NCBI RefSeq assembly: GCF_017353175.1
Contig: NZ_JAFMYW010000010.1
Location: forward strand, 62,001 to 126,000
From: Fibrella forsythiae
Lineage (GTDB): Bacteria > Bacteroidota > Bacteroidia > Cytophagales > Spirosomataceae
Length of the DNA stretch: 64,000 nt
Direction: 5' to 3'
The notes below the pieces were generated by a model that worked only from the letters and a program-made list of their open reading frames with translations, was not told where the DNA came from and did no database searches. Numbering within the stretch: the first letter of the stretch is position 1; each line of letters opens with the position of its first letter. Positions 33,213-41,171 of this stretch are shown piece after piece. The position numbers and the translations under genes were made by a program.

Positions 33213-35384
33213 CTACAGCACACTCACTTTCCTGACCACCTCCTGCTGCCCTAGCTGGCAGCGAATCAGGTACGTGCCGGCGGGTAACTGTTGAACAGAC
33301 AGCTGTACCCGGTTGCTCCCCGCCCTACTGGTGTACCGGATCTGGTTAACCGAACGGCCCAACACGTCGGTGATGGTAAAGACGCAATCGCCTGCTTGCT
33401 CAGTGGTAAACAGTACCGTCAGATTGCTGCTGGTCGGATTCGGGAATAGATTGAACAACCCGTTTTCCGGCTCCGTAGCTGTAATGACTACCACCGGATT
33501 AACTGGCAATTCGTACTTCGTTGGTGTATCAACAAACCGCGATAACGCCTTCACGTAGGCCGACTGGTAATAAATACCGGGCTCGGTTACAGACCAGCTG
33601 GCGTCGGGCCAGGTGACGTTCCAGTCGCGGTAGCTTTTCTGCGTGGGCTGGTTGCAGGGCGGTGTCAGTAGGCAGGTTCCCTGTCCAGGCTGGTAGCTTT
33701 TGTTTGGGCCGCCGGGTATGTAGCCCGGAGGTGGACCGCCTTTCGCTGAGGTCTCGGCTTCGGCCCAGTCGGTTTTGTCGCCAAACCACGAATGATAGAT
33801 GCGCGTGGCTGATTTCTCGGCTCCAAGCTGGCGCATGTTGGTCAGGTACACGATGTTCAGCGGGTTTACGCCGTGCAGCGCATGAAGCAAGTCTTCAGCC
33901 CGCTGCCTGTAATAGTCATTGCCCGACGGGTCTATTCTGTACTGAACCAGATCGAAGTTGATGTTGGCAAAGTCGGCCCTGATCTGGTTGCTGCCCCAGT
34001 GGTACTGCGCTTCGGGCATGTAAGCCCGGTAGGCGTCGGCCTGCGCCGTTGGCCGGTAAAGGTCGAGTTGCTTACCGTCGCTCAATTTGCGGGCAATGAT
34101 CGTTTGCGCCACGGTTGCTGTTGCTCCGGGTAATTGCGTGTAATAGAGCAGGGCATCGCCATGAACGGTTTCGTATGGCCCCCACCAGCCCAGTACACCA
34201 ATGAGCCTGTAATTATCGTCCACGATTTGCCGGTAACGTACCTCGCCGGTCAGCGCATACAGGTAGGTAGCGGCCGTGACGCGGGCTTTTTTCTGCTCGG
34301 CTTCGTCCCAGTCGGCATCACCCGCTTCAATGGTGCCATCATCGATATTCGTGTTCTTGGTGGGTGTGTTTTCGTACCAGTCGAACCCCAGGATCGCGAG
34401 CCGCCGCAACTCCGCCGCGTAGGCTTTCTGCGACGGAATTTTGTCATACACCAGCGCCGCGTGGGCAAACATACCGGCAATGGCGATAGCCGCAGCCGTT
34501 GATTTTTCGGGGTAGTAATAGCGCGGCCGGGTGTCGGTGCTGGGCGGTAGGCTTGAACCGGGCGCATTGGCCACCAGGCCCATCTTTATAATGGCCGACC
34601 CATCGGTGTTCTGCATTTTCCGCAACCAGTCGAGCTCCCATTTTACCTCGTCGAGTAGGTCCGGTACGCCGTTGCCGCTTTCGGGCAGGTTCAGGTCGTC
34701 GGTCCAGATGGTGGGTTTCTGGTCGTAAGCGTCGAGTAACTGGTGAACGGGCTTGGCAGCAAACGTCGTGTACTTGTTGTAATCACCGGCATCCCACCAG
34801 CCACCCGATAGATCGCGGGCGGTGGCAGCGTTGGTCCGATCGCGGATAGACCGGGCCGACGGGTCCTGGTTCGGACCAACAAATGACGCACCATCGGCCC
34901 AGTTGGCGCCGGCAAACTGGGCTTTCTTCTCGAAGTTGCAGCGGTTGTAAAAAAACATCCGGACGGCCGTTCGCAGCAGGTTATTATACACCTCGTCGTG
35001 AATCTCGAACCGGTACGAACCCACCTGCTGACCTACATCATATACGTAATAACTGCCCAGCACCTGCACCGACGAGAAATCGAACCACCAGGCTTTATCG
35101 CCCGATGTGGCGTCGGTGTTGCCGTTGTTCCAGACAGACAACGTACCCCGGAGAATCACGGCATCATCCTGCCAGCGGCGCAGTTCATATTGATTGGCAC
35201 CTGTCGATGGCGCAAATGGCTGGCTGGCATTGAATCCCTGCACCGGGTTGCTGATGACCGCCACTTTCCCCGACAACGATCGATAGCCAAACTGATCGAT
35301 ATGAATGTTGTCGGCCGTTCGAACTGGCGCAGCGCCAGCTGAGAAGGCATTGAACAGAACGCCGAGCAGAAAAAGTCTCACCAT
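33213..35384 (-). CDS. GH9 endoglucanase with T9SS sorting domain
   Basis: A 723-residue secreted cellulase. Parts: signal peptide (1-18), N-terminal Ig-like CelD_N domain (about 22-130), GH9 catalytic domain (about 135-625) with the nucleophilic-water aspartates D198 and D201 (GGWWDAGDYNKY) and the catalytic acid in SVTEPGIYYQSAY, and a T9SS type A tail (LFPNPTSSNLTVLF ... GTYLIRCQLGQQEVVRKVSVL). It should be exported by the T9SS and cut beta-1,4-glucan. It ends 12 bases from the convergent AraC gene. A GH140-like gene lies upstream on the same strand. Confidence 0.93.
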   Translation of the reverse strand: MVRLFLLGVLFNAFSAGAAPVRTADNIHIDQFGYRSLSGKVAVISNPVQGFNASQPFAPSTGANQYELRRWQDDAVILRGTLSVWNNGNTDATSGDKAWWFDFSSVQVLGSYYVYDVGQQVGSYRFEIHDEVYNNLLRTAVRMFFYNRCNFEKKAQFAGANWADGASFVGPNQDPSARSIRDRTNAATARDLSGGWWDAGDYNKYTTFAAKPVHQLLDAYDQKPTIWTDDLNLPESGNGVPDLLDEVKWELDWLRKMQNTDGSAIIKMGLVANAPGSSLPPSTDTRPRYYYPEKSTAAAIAIAGMFAHAALVYDKIPSQKAYAAELRRLAILGFDWYENTPTKNTNIDDGTIEAGDADWDEAEQKKARVTAATYLYALTGEVRYRQIVDDNYRLIGVLGWWGPYETVHGDALLYYTQLPGATATVAQTIIARKLSDGKQLDLYRPTAQADAYRAYMPEAQYHWGSNQIRADFANINFDLVQYRIDPSGNDYYRQRAEDLLHALHGVNPLNIVYLTNMRQLGAEKSATRIYHSWFGDKTDWAEAETSAKGGPPPGYIPGGPNKSYQPGQGTCLLTPPCNQPTQKSYRDWNVTWPDASWSVTEPGIYYQSAYVKALSRFVDTPTKYELPVNPVVVITATEPENGLFNLFPNPTSSNLTVLFTTEQAGDCVFTITDVLGRSVNQIRYTSRAGSNRVQLSVQQLPAGTYLIRCQLGQQEVVRKVSVL

Positions 35385-35686
35385 GAGTCAGATACACTAT
35401 CGTTGGGGAAATGAAACAGGCACGAAGTATGACTGCGCGCCTGTCTGATAGAAAACCTATGAAGCAGTGAACGCTAATTAATCAGAAGAGAGGGCGCGTT
35501 GCCACGCCGGCCTGTGTCTGAATACTACGTAGCTGGCCAGGCACCGGCAAACAGATAAAGTCTATTTCTGGGTCCGGTACTTAACAGTGGTAAAATTGCC
35601 TTTTATCAAGGCAAAATAGAATGGGCTAAACCCTAATTTATCAGGGCCTAGGGTTTACACCAGGAAAACAACTAGTAGACTGATGC
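35385..35686. other. Intergenic gap with two small hairpins
   Basis: This 302-base gap lies between the GH9 and GH140-like genes. It holds two small inverted repeats: TTGCCTT/AAGGCAA at 35596-35614 and AAACCCTA/TAGGGTTT at 35628-35656. Both are just past the GH140 stop and are plausible terminators. No open frame or consensus promoter box for the GH9 gene was recognised. Confidence 0.5.
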
Positions 35687-37078
35687 TTATTCCGGCATAG
35701 CGTATCTCTTGGCAGCATCGTCCAGAATCAGTACCCAATCCTGGCCGTAACCAGCGGTAGGGGGCGTGAACCGGTATTGCCCCTGATTGCCGAACGAACC
35801 GGCAGGCCGAACCTCGCCCTGCCGGGGATTGAACCAGTAGGCAGCCACCCGGCTACCCGACAACGTACCCAGCTTTACCGTAAATGGTTTACCGGCAGCG
35901 GTGTACACAAAGGCGTAGTCTTTCCCGCGCGTGGCCTGAATCCGTTCGGCAGGTGGGTAGGCGTTCTCGACGATCATCGACTGGTCGGGTACGCGATCAA
36001 GCAGTGGACGCGACTCCAGTAAGCGCCGAACAAACTTCATCTGGTTGGCGGCGGGCAGTTCCATGGCTTCGGGCCAGAATATATGAGGGCTATTCACGCC
36101 TAGCCGCTGGGGGCTGTACATCTGCCAAATATCATGACAGCCGTAGGTGTGGCCATGAGCGCCGGCAAACAGATCCAGGTAGGCGTATTTCCTGACATCG
36201 TAGGCGTTGGACGTACCCAGGTCTTTGGCGTTGAAGCAAACGGGATGGTCTTCGTAGATAGGTTCCGCATCCATCGTTGGGCGGGTAGGTAACTGGTTAT
36301 ATGAGGCCGTTATAAAATCGTAGACTGGCGTATCGCGGCAATGGCCATTCTGGTGCATGTTGACATCCAGCCACTTATCTGCTGCGAACCACTGCACAGA
36401 ACCGCCGTTCATGCCGTTGGGCTGGGGGTGAAAGCTGATCAGCGCTTTGTCTGGGCCACCAACACCCATTTCAATGCCAGTTGCCAGTTCACGCCAGACC
36501 ATTGTGTCGGGCGAGTCTGGGCGCGGGTTGCGGTCGCCGCCAGCAATCCAGATGATATTCGGTCGGTTTTTGTATCGTTCGCCCAGCCATTGCCCATACA
36601 CGCGGGCATTTTGTGGCGTAAAAATTTCGGGTCCGGCGCCCCACCTGTCTTTAAATACTTTATCGCCCCAGGTTGGTAAAAAACCAATGACCAGCCCGTT
36701 CTCAGCAGCTTTATCGATTATATAGTCGACATGCTTGAAATAAGCTTCGTTGGGCTGAGTGGGGTCGTTGTTTAGTAAAGGCACTTCGCCGTAGGGGTTT
36801 GGTTCCCGTAAACCGTCAAATTCGGCCAGTGCCACAGCCTGTATGACCGTAAACCCCTGTTGGGCCCGCCGTTTAAGGTAGCGGTCGGCCTCTTCCCGGT
36901 TCAGGCGGTGAAACAGCTCCCAGGCGGTGTCTCCCAGATAAAAGAAAGGCCGCCCGTCGGCATGAACCAAATACCGTTTGTTATCAGCTACTTTCAACGG
37001 CCCACTCGTAAATGGCCGTTGGGCAAAGGCAATGAACTGCAGTGACATAAGCCCCAGCAGGACAACACATGTTCTCAT
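35687..37078 (-). CDS. GH140-like glycoside hydrolase (DUF4038)
   Basis: A 463-residue exported TIM-barrel hydrolase with a signal peptide (MRTCVVLLGLMSLQFIAFA). The segments FFYLGDTAWELFHRL, IIWIAGGDRNPR and PTMDAEPIYEDHP match the DUF4038/GH140 family, whose characterised member is an apiosidase that trims pectin side chains. A C-terminal beta-sandwich (about 380-463) matches the putative collagen-binding module found in the family. Asp and Glu in GGDRN and DAEP are the likely catalytic pair. Together with the GH9 enzyme it suggests plant cell wall degradation. Confidence 0.85.
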   Translation of the reverse strand: MRTCVVLLGLMSLQFIAFAQRPFTSGPLKVADNKRYLVHADGRPFFYLGDTAWELFHRLNREEADRYLKRRAQQGFTVIQAVALAEFDGLREPNPYGEVPLLNNDPTQPNEAYFKHVDYIIDKAAENGLVIGFLPTWGDKVFKDRWGAGPEIFTPQNARVYGQWLGERYKNRPNIIWIAGGDRNPRPDSPDTMVWRELATGIEMGVGGPDKALISFHPQPNGMNGGSVQWFAADKWLDVNMHQNGHCRDTPVYDFITASYNQLPTRPTMDAEPIYEDHPVCFNAKDLGTSNAYDVRKYAYLDLFAGAHGHTYGCHDIWQMYSPQRLGVNSPHIFWPEAMELPAANQMKFVRRLLESRPLLDRVPDQSMIVENAYPPAERIQATRGKDYAFVYTAAGKPFTVKLGTLSGSRVAAYWFNPRQGEVRPAGSFGNQGQYRFTPPTAGYGQDWVLILDDAAKRYAMPE

Positions 37079-37097
37079 GTTTAAAGATTTATTCTTA

Positions 37098-37118
37098 CGG
37101 AAAATTAATGATTTTCCG
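37098..37118. promoter_or_regulatory. Palindrome upstream of the GH140-like gene
   Basis: CGGAAAAT-N5-ATTTTCCG is a perfect 8-bp inverted repeat centred about 30 bases before the GH140 ATG, in a short AT-rich gap. Its size and symmetry suit a dimeric regulator such as a LacI-type protein. No regulator gene is adjacent. Confidence 0.4.
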
Positions 37119-37161
37119 ATTATTACTCACTCGTAGGTATGAATCGTAGCTTATCTATTTT

Positions 37162-38256
37162 TTAGTAACCTTCTTTTCCTATTCGGAAATAGCGCACGTC
37201 GCTCTGGACGGATGCCAGCAGGTGCTGGGTACGTTCGGGGCGGGCATCGGTGATGAACAATTGCCCAAACGCGCCTTCATCCACGCGCTGAATTAGCTTG
37301 GCAATGCGCCCGTCGTCGAGTTTGTCGAAGATATCGTCGAGCAGCAGAATAGGCCGGGTCTGTTTTTCCTGTTGCAGCTGATCAAACTGGCCGAGTTTCA
37401 GGGCAATGACAAACGTTTTCTGTTGCCCCTGCGAGCCAAAACGTTTTAGCGAAATACCATCGATCAGGAAATCAAAATCGTCGCGGTGAACGCCCATCGT
37501 GGTTCGTTGCATGGCCACGTCGCGGCTCCGGTTCTGCACAAACAGGTCATCGAACCCCATTTTGTCAAGGTCTGAATCGTACAGAATAGTTACGGCTTCG
37601 CGCCCGTCGCTCAGGTACGTATAGTGTGCCTGTACGCTGGGCAGCAGATCGGCGATGAACTGCTTGCGCCGGTCATGGATGCGCTGACCTATATACAGAA
37701 GTGGTTCGTCGTAGGTATCGAGCAGGTCGTGGTCAACGTTGCGGCGGTCAGCGAAGAGCTTCAGCAGGCTGTTTCGTTGCTTCAGTACGTGCTGGTATTG
37801 CAGGTAATCCTGGAGGTACTCGGGGTCGAGCTGCGCCAGAACGCCATCCACAAACTGGCGGCGGTCTTCACTATGTTCGCGTACTAGATCGGTATCATTG
37901 GGGGCCATCAGTACCACCGGAAACCGGCCAATATGCTCGCTGACGCGTTCATACGGCTTTTTATCGGCCAGAATTGCCTTGCGTTGTCCGCGTTGCAGGC
38001 TGATGGTAATCTGCGTGGGGCGGTCGTGTTTAACGAAGGTGCCATCGAGAATGAAGTAATCTTCGTTGTGCGTTACGCTCAGCGCATCGAGTGACTGGAA
38101 CGCACTTTTCGACAAAGCGAGGAAATAAATGGCGTCGAGCAGATTGGTTTTACCGCTGCCATTTGGCCCCACAATCACGTTTACCTGCCTGCTGAACGTA
38201 AAGAGCGCATCTTCATAGTTTTTAAAATTGGTCAGGCTTAGTTTATCGAGGTACAT
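37162..38256 (-). CDS. recF: DNA replication and repair protein RecF
   Basis: A 364-residue SMC-like ATPase. Walker A is VGPNGSGKTNLL, the signature-like region is FGSQGQQKTFVIALKL and Walker B is PILLLDDIFDKLDDGR. RecF loads RecA at gaps with RecO and RecR. The ATG at 38256 (MYLDKLSLTNFKNYED) is the family start; a frame extending to 38574 runs through low-complexity hairpin sequence and is rejected. Divergent from pdhA. Confidence 0.95.
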   Translation of the reverse strand: MYLDKLSLTNFKNYEDALFTFSRQVNVIVGPNGSGKTNLLDAIYFLALSKSAFQSLDALSVTHNEDYFILDGTFVKHDRPTQITISLQRGQRKAILADKKPYERVSEHIGRFPVVLMAPNDTDLVREHSEDRRQFVDGVLAQLDPEYLQDYLQYQHVLKQRNSLLKLFADRRNVDHDLLDTYDEPLLYIGQRIHDRRKQFIADLLPSVQAHYTYLSDGREAVTILYDSDLDKMGFDDLFVQNRSRDVAMQRTTMGVHRDDFDFLIDGISLKRFGSQGQQKTFVIALKLGQFDQLQQEKQTRPILLLDDIFDKLDDGRIAKLIQRVDEGAFGQLFITDARPERTQHLLASVQSDVRYFRIGKEGY

Positions 38257-38263
38257 AAAACTG

Positions 38264-38386
38264 GGGAGGAAAGCAGGAAAGGGAGGAAAGGAGTAAAGGA
38301 ATGCTGACTGGACTGACGGTATCGTATAAATAATTCGAGTGTCTGTAATCCCATTCCTCCTTCTTCCTTTCCTCCTTCCTCCTTTG
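38264..38386. repeat. Imperfect purine-type inverted repeat
   Basis: A GAGGAAAG-rich run (38264-38302) faces a matching pyrimidine run (38353-38386), with several mismatches. Same family as the hairpins at 29217 and 29725 but degraded, and placed between two divergent genes, recF and pdhA. Confidence 0.65.
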
Positions 38387-38390
38387 TTCG

Positions 38391-38398
38391 TACTTTTG
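38391..38398 (+). promoter_or_regulatory. Candidate pdhA -7 box
   Basis: TACTTTTG matches TAnnTTTG and lies 88 bases before the pdhA ATG, directly after the purine-type repeat. No clear TTG -33 element. Confidence 0.4.
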
Positions 38399-38485
38399 CG
38401 AGCATTTTGCCCGGAAATAGCAACAAAGATACGTTCCCTTTGTTCGGCAGATAACAGGGCAATATACCCTCTACTTAGGATACAC

Positions 38486-39535
38486 ATGGCAACCGTCAAA
38501 GACAAGGCTCCAGCCGCTAAAAGCAACGGCAAGGCAACTCCGACCAAAACACAGCACCCCAAAGAGCGGTACATGTATTGGTATGAGTCGATGCAACTTC
38601 AGCGGAAGTTTGAAGAAAAGGCTGGCCAGCTCTACGGGCAACAAAAAATCAAAGGCTTCTGCCACCTCTATATCGGTCAGGAAGCCTGTTCGTCAGGTTC
38701 GTACTCGGCCCTAACCCCCGACGATAAGTGGATCACCGCCTATCGCGATCACGGTATCCCACTTGCCTTAGGTTCAGATCCTAAGGCGGTTATGGCCGAA
38801 TTGTACGCCAAACAAACGGGATCATCGAAAGGTAAAGGTGGATCGATGCACATCTTCGATAAGTCGGTCAATTTCGTTGGCGGGCATGGTATCGTTGGGG
38901 CGCAGATTCCAATGGGTGCCGGTATCGCATTTGCCGAGAAGTACAACAAAACAGGCAACCTCTGCATCTGTTTCTTCGGCGATGGAGCCGTTCGTCAGGG
39001 TGCCCTTCACGAGGCGTTCAACATGGCCATGCTGTGGAAGCTGCCCGTGATTTTTGTGGTTGAAAACAACGGGTACGCCATGGGTACGTCGGTTGCACGG
39101 ACCTCGAACGTAACGGAGCTGTACACAATTGGTGAGTCATACGACATGCCTTCTGAGCCAGTTGACGCGATGGAAGTGGAAGCCGTTCACGAAGCCGTTA
39201 GCCGCGCTGCCGAGCGGGCCCGTGCTGGTGAAGGCCCTACTTTCCTGGAATTCCGTACGTACCGGTATCGTGGTCACTCCATGTCTGACCCACAGAAATA
39301 CCGTAGCAAAGATGAGGTTGAGCAGTACAAACAGCGCGACCCGATCGAGAACGTTCGTCAGTACATTCTAACCAATGGGCTGGCAACCGAAGACGATCTG
39401 GCGGCGATCGATCAGAAGATCAAGGCAACGGTTGATGAGTCGGTGAAATTTGCCGAAGAATCGCCTTACCCACCTGTCGAAGAAGCGTTCAGAGACGTAT
39501 ACGTGCAAAAGGATTATCCATTTTTGATGGAGTAG
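38486..39535 (+). CDS. pdhA: Pyruvate dehydrogenase E1 alpha subunit
   Basis: A 349-residue thiamine diphosphate-dependent E1 alpha chain. The cofactor motif runs from GDGAVRQGALHEAFN to VVENNGYAMGT, and the conserved loop is YRYRGHSMSDPQKYR. The N-terminus is Lys/Ala-rich (VKDKAPAAKSNGKATPTK) before the fold starts. The start is the ATG at 38486. No E1 beta or E2 gene follows, so the complex is split across the genome, as is common in Bacteroidetes. Confidence 0.94.
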   Translation: MATVKDKAPAAKSNGKATPTKTQHPKERYMYWYESMQLQRKFEEKAGQLYGQQKIKGFCHLYIGQEACSSGSYSALTPDDKWITAYRDHGIPLALGSDPKAVMAELYAKQTGSSKGKGGSMHIFDKSVNFVGGHGIVGAQIPMGAGIAFAEKYNKTGNLCICFFGDGAVRQGALHEAFNMAMLWKLPVIFVVENNGYAMGTSVARTSNVTELYTIGESYDMPSEPVDAMEVEAVHEAVSRAAERARAGEGPTFLEFRTYRYRGHSMSDPQKYRSKDEVEQYKQRDPIENVRQYILTNGLATEDDLAAIDQKIKATVDESVKFAEESPYPPVEEAFRDVYVQKDYPFLME

Positions 39536-39664
39536 AGAAAGTTGGTTTGGTATTTGAGGTGTCGGCTTCGATGAACCTGTTCGGCTAGCCTCTTTCCTCA
39601 GCGTAAAGGGCTTACCAGCCGATTAAACTTCAACCGGCAGGTGTCAAACATCAAACTATTTTCT

Positions 39665-39672
39665 TACTTTTG
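39665..39672 (+). promoter_or_regulatory. Candidate -7 box for the TPR gene
   Basis: TACTTTTG matches TAnnTTTG and lies 20 bases before the ATG at 39693, the same octamer as in front of pdhA. No TTG -33 element was found. Confidence 0.45.
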
Positions 39673-39692
39673 CCCCTCAAATTGCAACTTGT

Positions 39693-40385
39693 ATGAGCAA
39701 GAAAAACGCGGGTTTAGAATTTCTTGAAGATCCCGACGCACTGGCAGGCCGTTTAGAAAAGGCCGAAGATTTTTTTGAAATGAACCGCAACCTCATTTTT
39801 GGGGTAATTGGTGGTCTTGTGCTTGCCATTGGCGGCTACTTTGCTTACCAGTATTTCCAGGGAGAGAAGAACATCGAAGGGCAGGATAAACTGTTCAACG
39901 CCGTGTACAAATTCGAGCAGGATTCACTGCAACTGGCCTTGAACGGCAAAGGAGCAACGCCTGGCCTACTGGCAGTAGCCGATGACTACAGCGGAACGAA
40001 AGCCGGTAATCTGGCTCATTTCTACGCGGGCACTGCCCTGCTGAAAGAAGGCAAGTACGATCAGGCAATCGAGCAGTTGAAAGACTTCAGCTCATCGGAT
40101 TTGCTGGTCCAGGCTCGTGCGTATTCACTGATTGGCGATGCTTATTCTGAAAAGAAAAGCTACGCTGAGGCGGCTGAGTATTACGAAAAAGCGGCTGAAT
40201 ACAAGCCAAACAAGTTCTTCACGCCTGGTTATCTGCTGAAGCTGGCTATTGTGCAGGAAAACGCGAAAGCAACCGACAAAGCCATTGAGGCCTATCAGCA
40301 AATTCTGGATAAGTATCCGGAAACTGCCGAAGCCGTCAGCGCCAAGAAATATAAATCCGTGCTCGAAGCGCAAAGCGGCGAGTAG
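39693..40385 (+). CDS. TPR membrane protein, YfgM-like
   Basis: A 230-residue protein with a short cytoplasmic N-terminus, one transmembrane helix (LIFGVIGGLVLAIGGYFAYQYF, about 35-56) and a C-terminal row of tetratricopeptide repeats (for example AHFYAGTALLKEGKYDQAI and AYSLIGDAYSEKKSYAEAAE). The layout matches YfgM-like ancillary subunits of the secretion machinery, but that is an inference. Followed by an intrinsic terminator. Confidence 0.82.
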   Translation: MSKKNAGLEFLEDPDALAGRLEKAEDFFEMNRNLIFGVIGGLVLAIGGYFAYQYFQGEKNIEGQDKLFNAVYKFEQDSLQLALNGKGATPGLLAVADDYSGTKAGNLAHFYAGTALLKEGKYDQAIEQLKDFSSSDLLVQARAYSLIGDAYSEKKSYAEAAEYYEKAAEYKPNKFFTPGYLLKLAIVQENAKATDKAIEAYQQILDKYPETAEAVSAKKYKSVLEAQSGE

Positions 40386-40415
40386 TCAACCGGGTACGTA
40401 TCAGTATGCATACAC

Positions 40416-40453
40416 AAAGGGACGAAGCCGTAACAGGGTTCGTCCCTTTTTTT
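40416..40453 (+). terminator. Intrinsic terminator of the TPR gene
   Basis: AAAGGGACGAA / TTCGTCCCTTT form an 11-bp stem with a 12-base loop, followed by a run of T residues to 40453. A classical Rho-independent form, immediately followed by a second, much longer hairpin. Confidence 0.85.
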
Positions 40454-40455
40454 AT

Positions 40456-40556
40456 AGTTTACAGTTTTCTGTTTACTGTTTTCAGTTGCGCTGCCACTTG
40501 GCAGGCGTAACGAATAAGCAGCGCAACTGAAAACAGTAAACAGAAAACTGTAAACT
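40456..40556. repeat. 39-bp perfect inverted repeat, CTGTTTAC-type
   Basis: Arms 40456-40494 and 40518-40556 are exactly complementary over 39 bases with a 23-base loop. The inner end is TTGCGCTGC, shared with the repeat at 41072. It starts two bases after a complete intrinsic terminator and ends seven bases before the ribH ATG, so it is not needed for termination. Confidence 0.88.
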
Positions 40557-40563
40557 CTCTTCT

Positions 40564-41058
40564 ATGTCTTCAGCCGATAAAAATCTCAGCGTCTTCACCG
40601 TTGACAACCTGCCTGATATCAGTGCACGTCGCTTTGCCCTTGTTGTGGCTGAGTGGAATACCGAGGTAACAGAAGCCTTGTTTCAGGGGGCTTATGATAC
40701 CCTGGTCAAGTATGGCGCTACCGCCGAAAATGTACTTCGGGGCAACGTACCCGGTAGTTATGAGCTGACTCTGGCCGCTCAATGGTTTGCCGAACGGCCC
40801 GACATCGACGCGGTAATCTGCATTGGCTGTGTTATTCAGGGCGAAACCAAGCATAACGATTACATCAACCACGCCGTAGCGCAGGGCTTCACCACCGTAA
40901 GTCTGAAGACCGGAAAGCCGGTCATCTTTGGCGTACTGACCCCCAACACCCAGCAACAGGCCCTCGACCGGGCGGGTGGCATTCACGGCAACAAAGGCGA
41001 CGAAGCCGCTATGACGGCGATTAAAATGTTGGGATTGAAAGAAACAATTAACAAATAA
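40564..41058 (+). CDS. ribH: 6,7-dimethyl-8-ribityllumazine synthase
   Basis: A 164-residue lumazine synthase, the penultimate step of riboflavin synthesis. Conserved pieces: FALVVAEWNTEVTEAL, the GSYELTLAA helix, AVICIGCVIQGETKHNDYI with the catalytic histidine, and KPVIFGVLTPNTQQQALDRAGG. It assembles as pentamers or icosahedra. The ATG sits only seven bases past a 39-bp hairpin, and another hairpin follows the gene. No other rib gene is nearby. Confidence 0.95.
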   Translation: MSSADKNLSVFTVDNLPDISARRFALVVAEWNTEVTEALFQGAYDTLVKYGATAENVLRGNVPGSYELTLAAQWFAERPDIDAVICIGCVIQGETKHNDYINHAVAQGFTTVSLKTGKPVIFGVLTPNTQQQALDRAGGIHGNKGDEAAMTAIKMLGLKETINK

Positions 41059-41071
41059 ATATACTATCCTC

Positions 41072-41157
41072 TGTCTTCGGTCTTCTGTCCTCTGTTGCGC
41101 TGCTAAGGCACATATTTCTGAATTAGCAGCGCAACAGAGGACAGAAGACCGAAGACA
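41072..41157. repeat. 34-bp perfect inverted repeat, CTGTCTTC-type
   Basis: Arms 41072-41105 and 41124-41157 are exactly complementary over 34 bases with an 18-base loop. The arm shares the CTGTCTTC run and inner GCGCTGC end with the repeats at 8027 and 40456. It lies between ribH and lysC, 15 bases before the lysC ATG. Confidence 0.88.
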
Positions 41158-41171
41158 CAATTTCTACCTCC

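Noticed and set aside
38257-38574. N-terminal extension of RecF by 106 codons
   Set aside because: It translates the low-complexity purine-type repeat and the region before pdhA; the family start is MYLDKL at 38256.
40570-41160. A 196-codon minus-strand frame across ribH
   Set aside because: Antisense to a clear lumazine synthase and running through the 34-bp hairpin; no family likeness.
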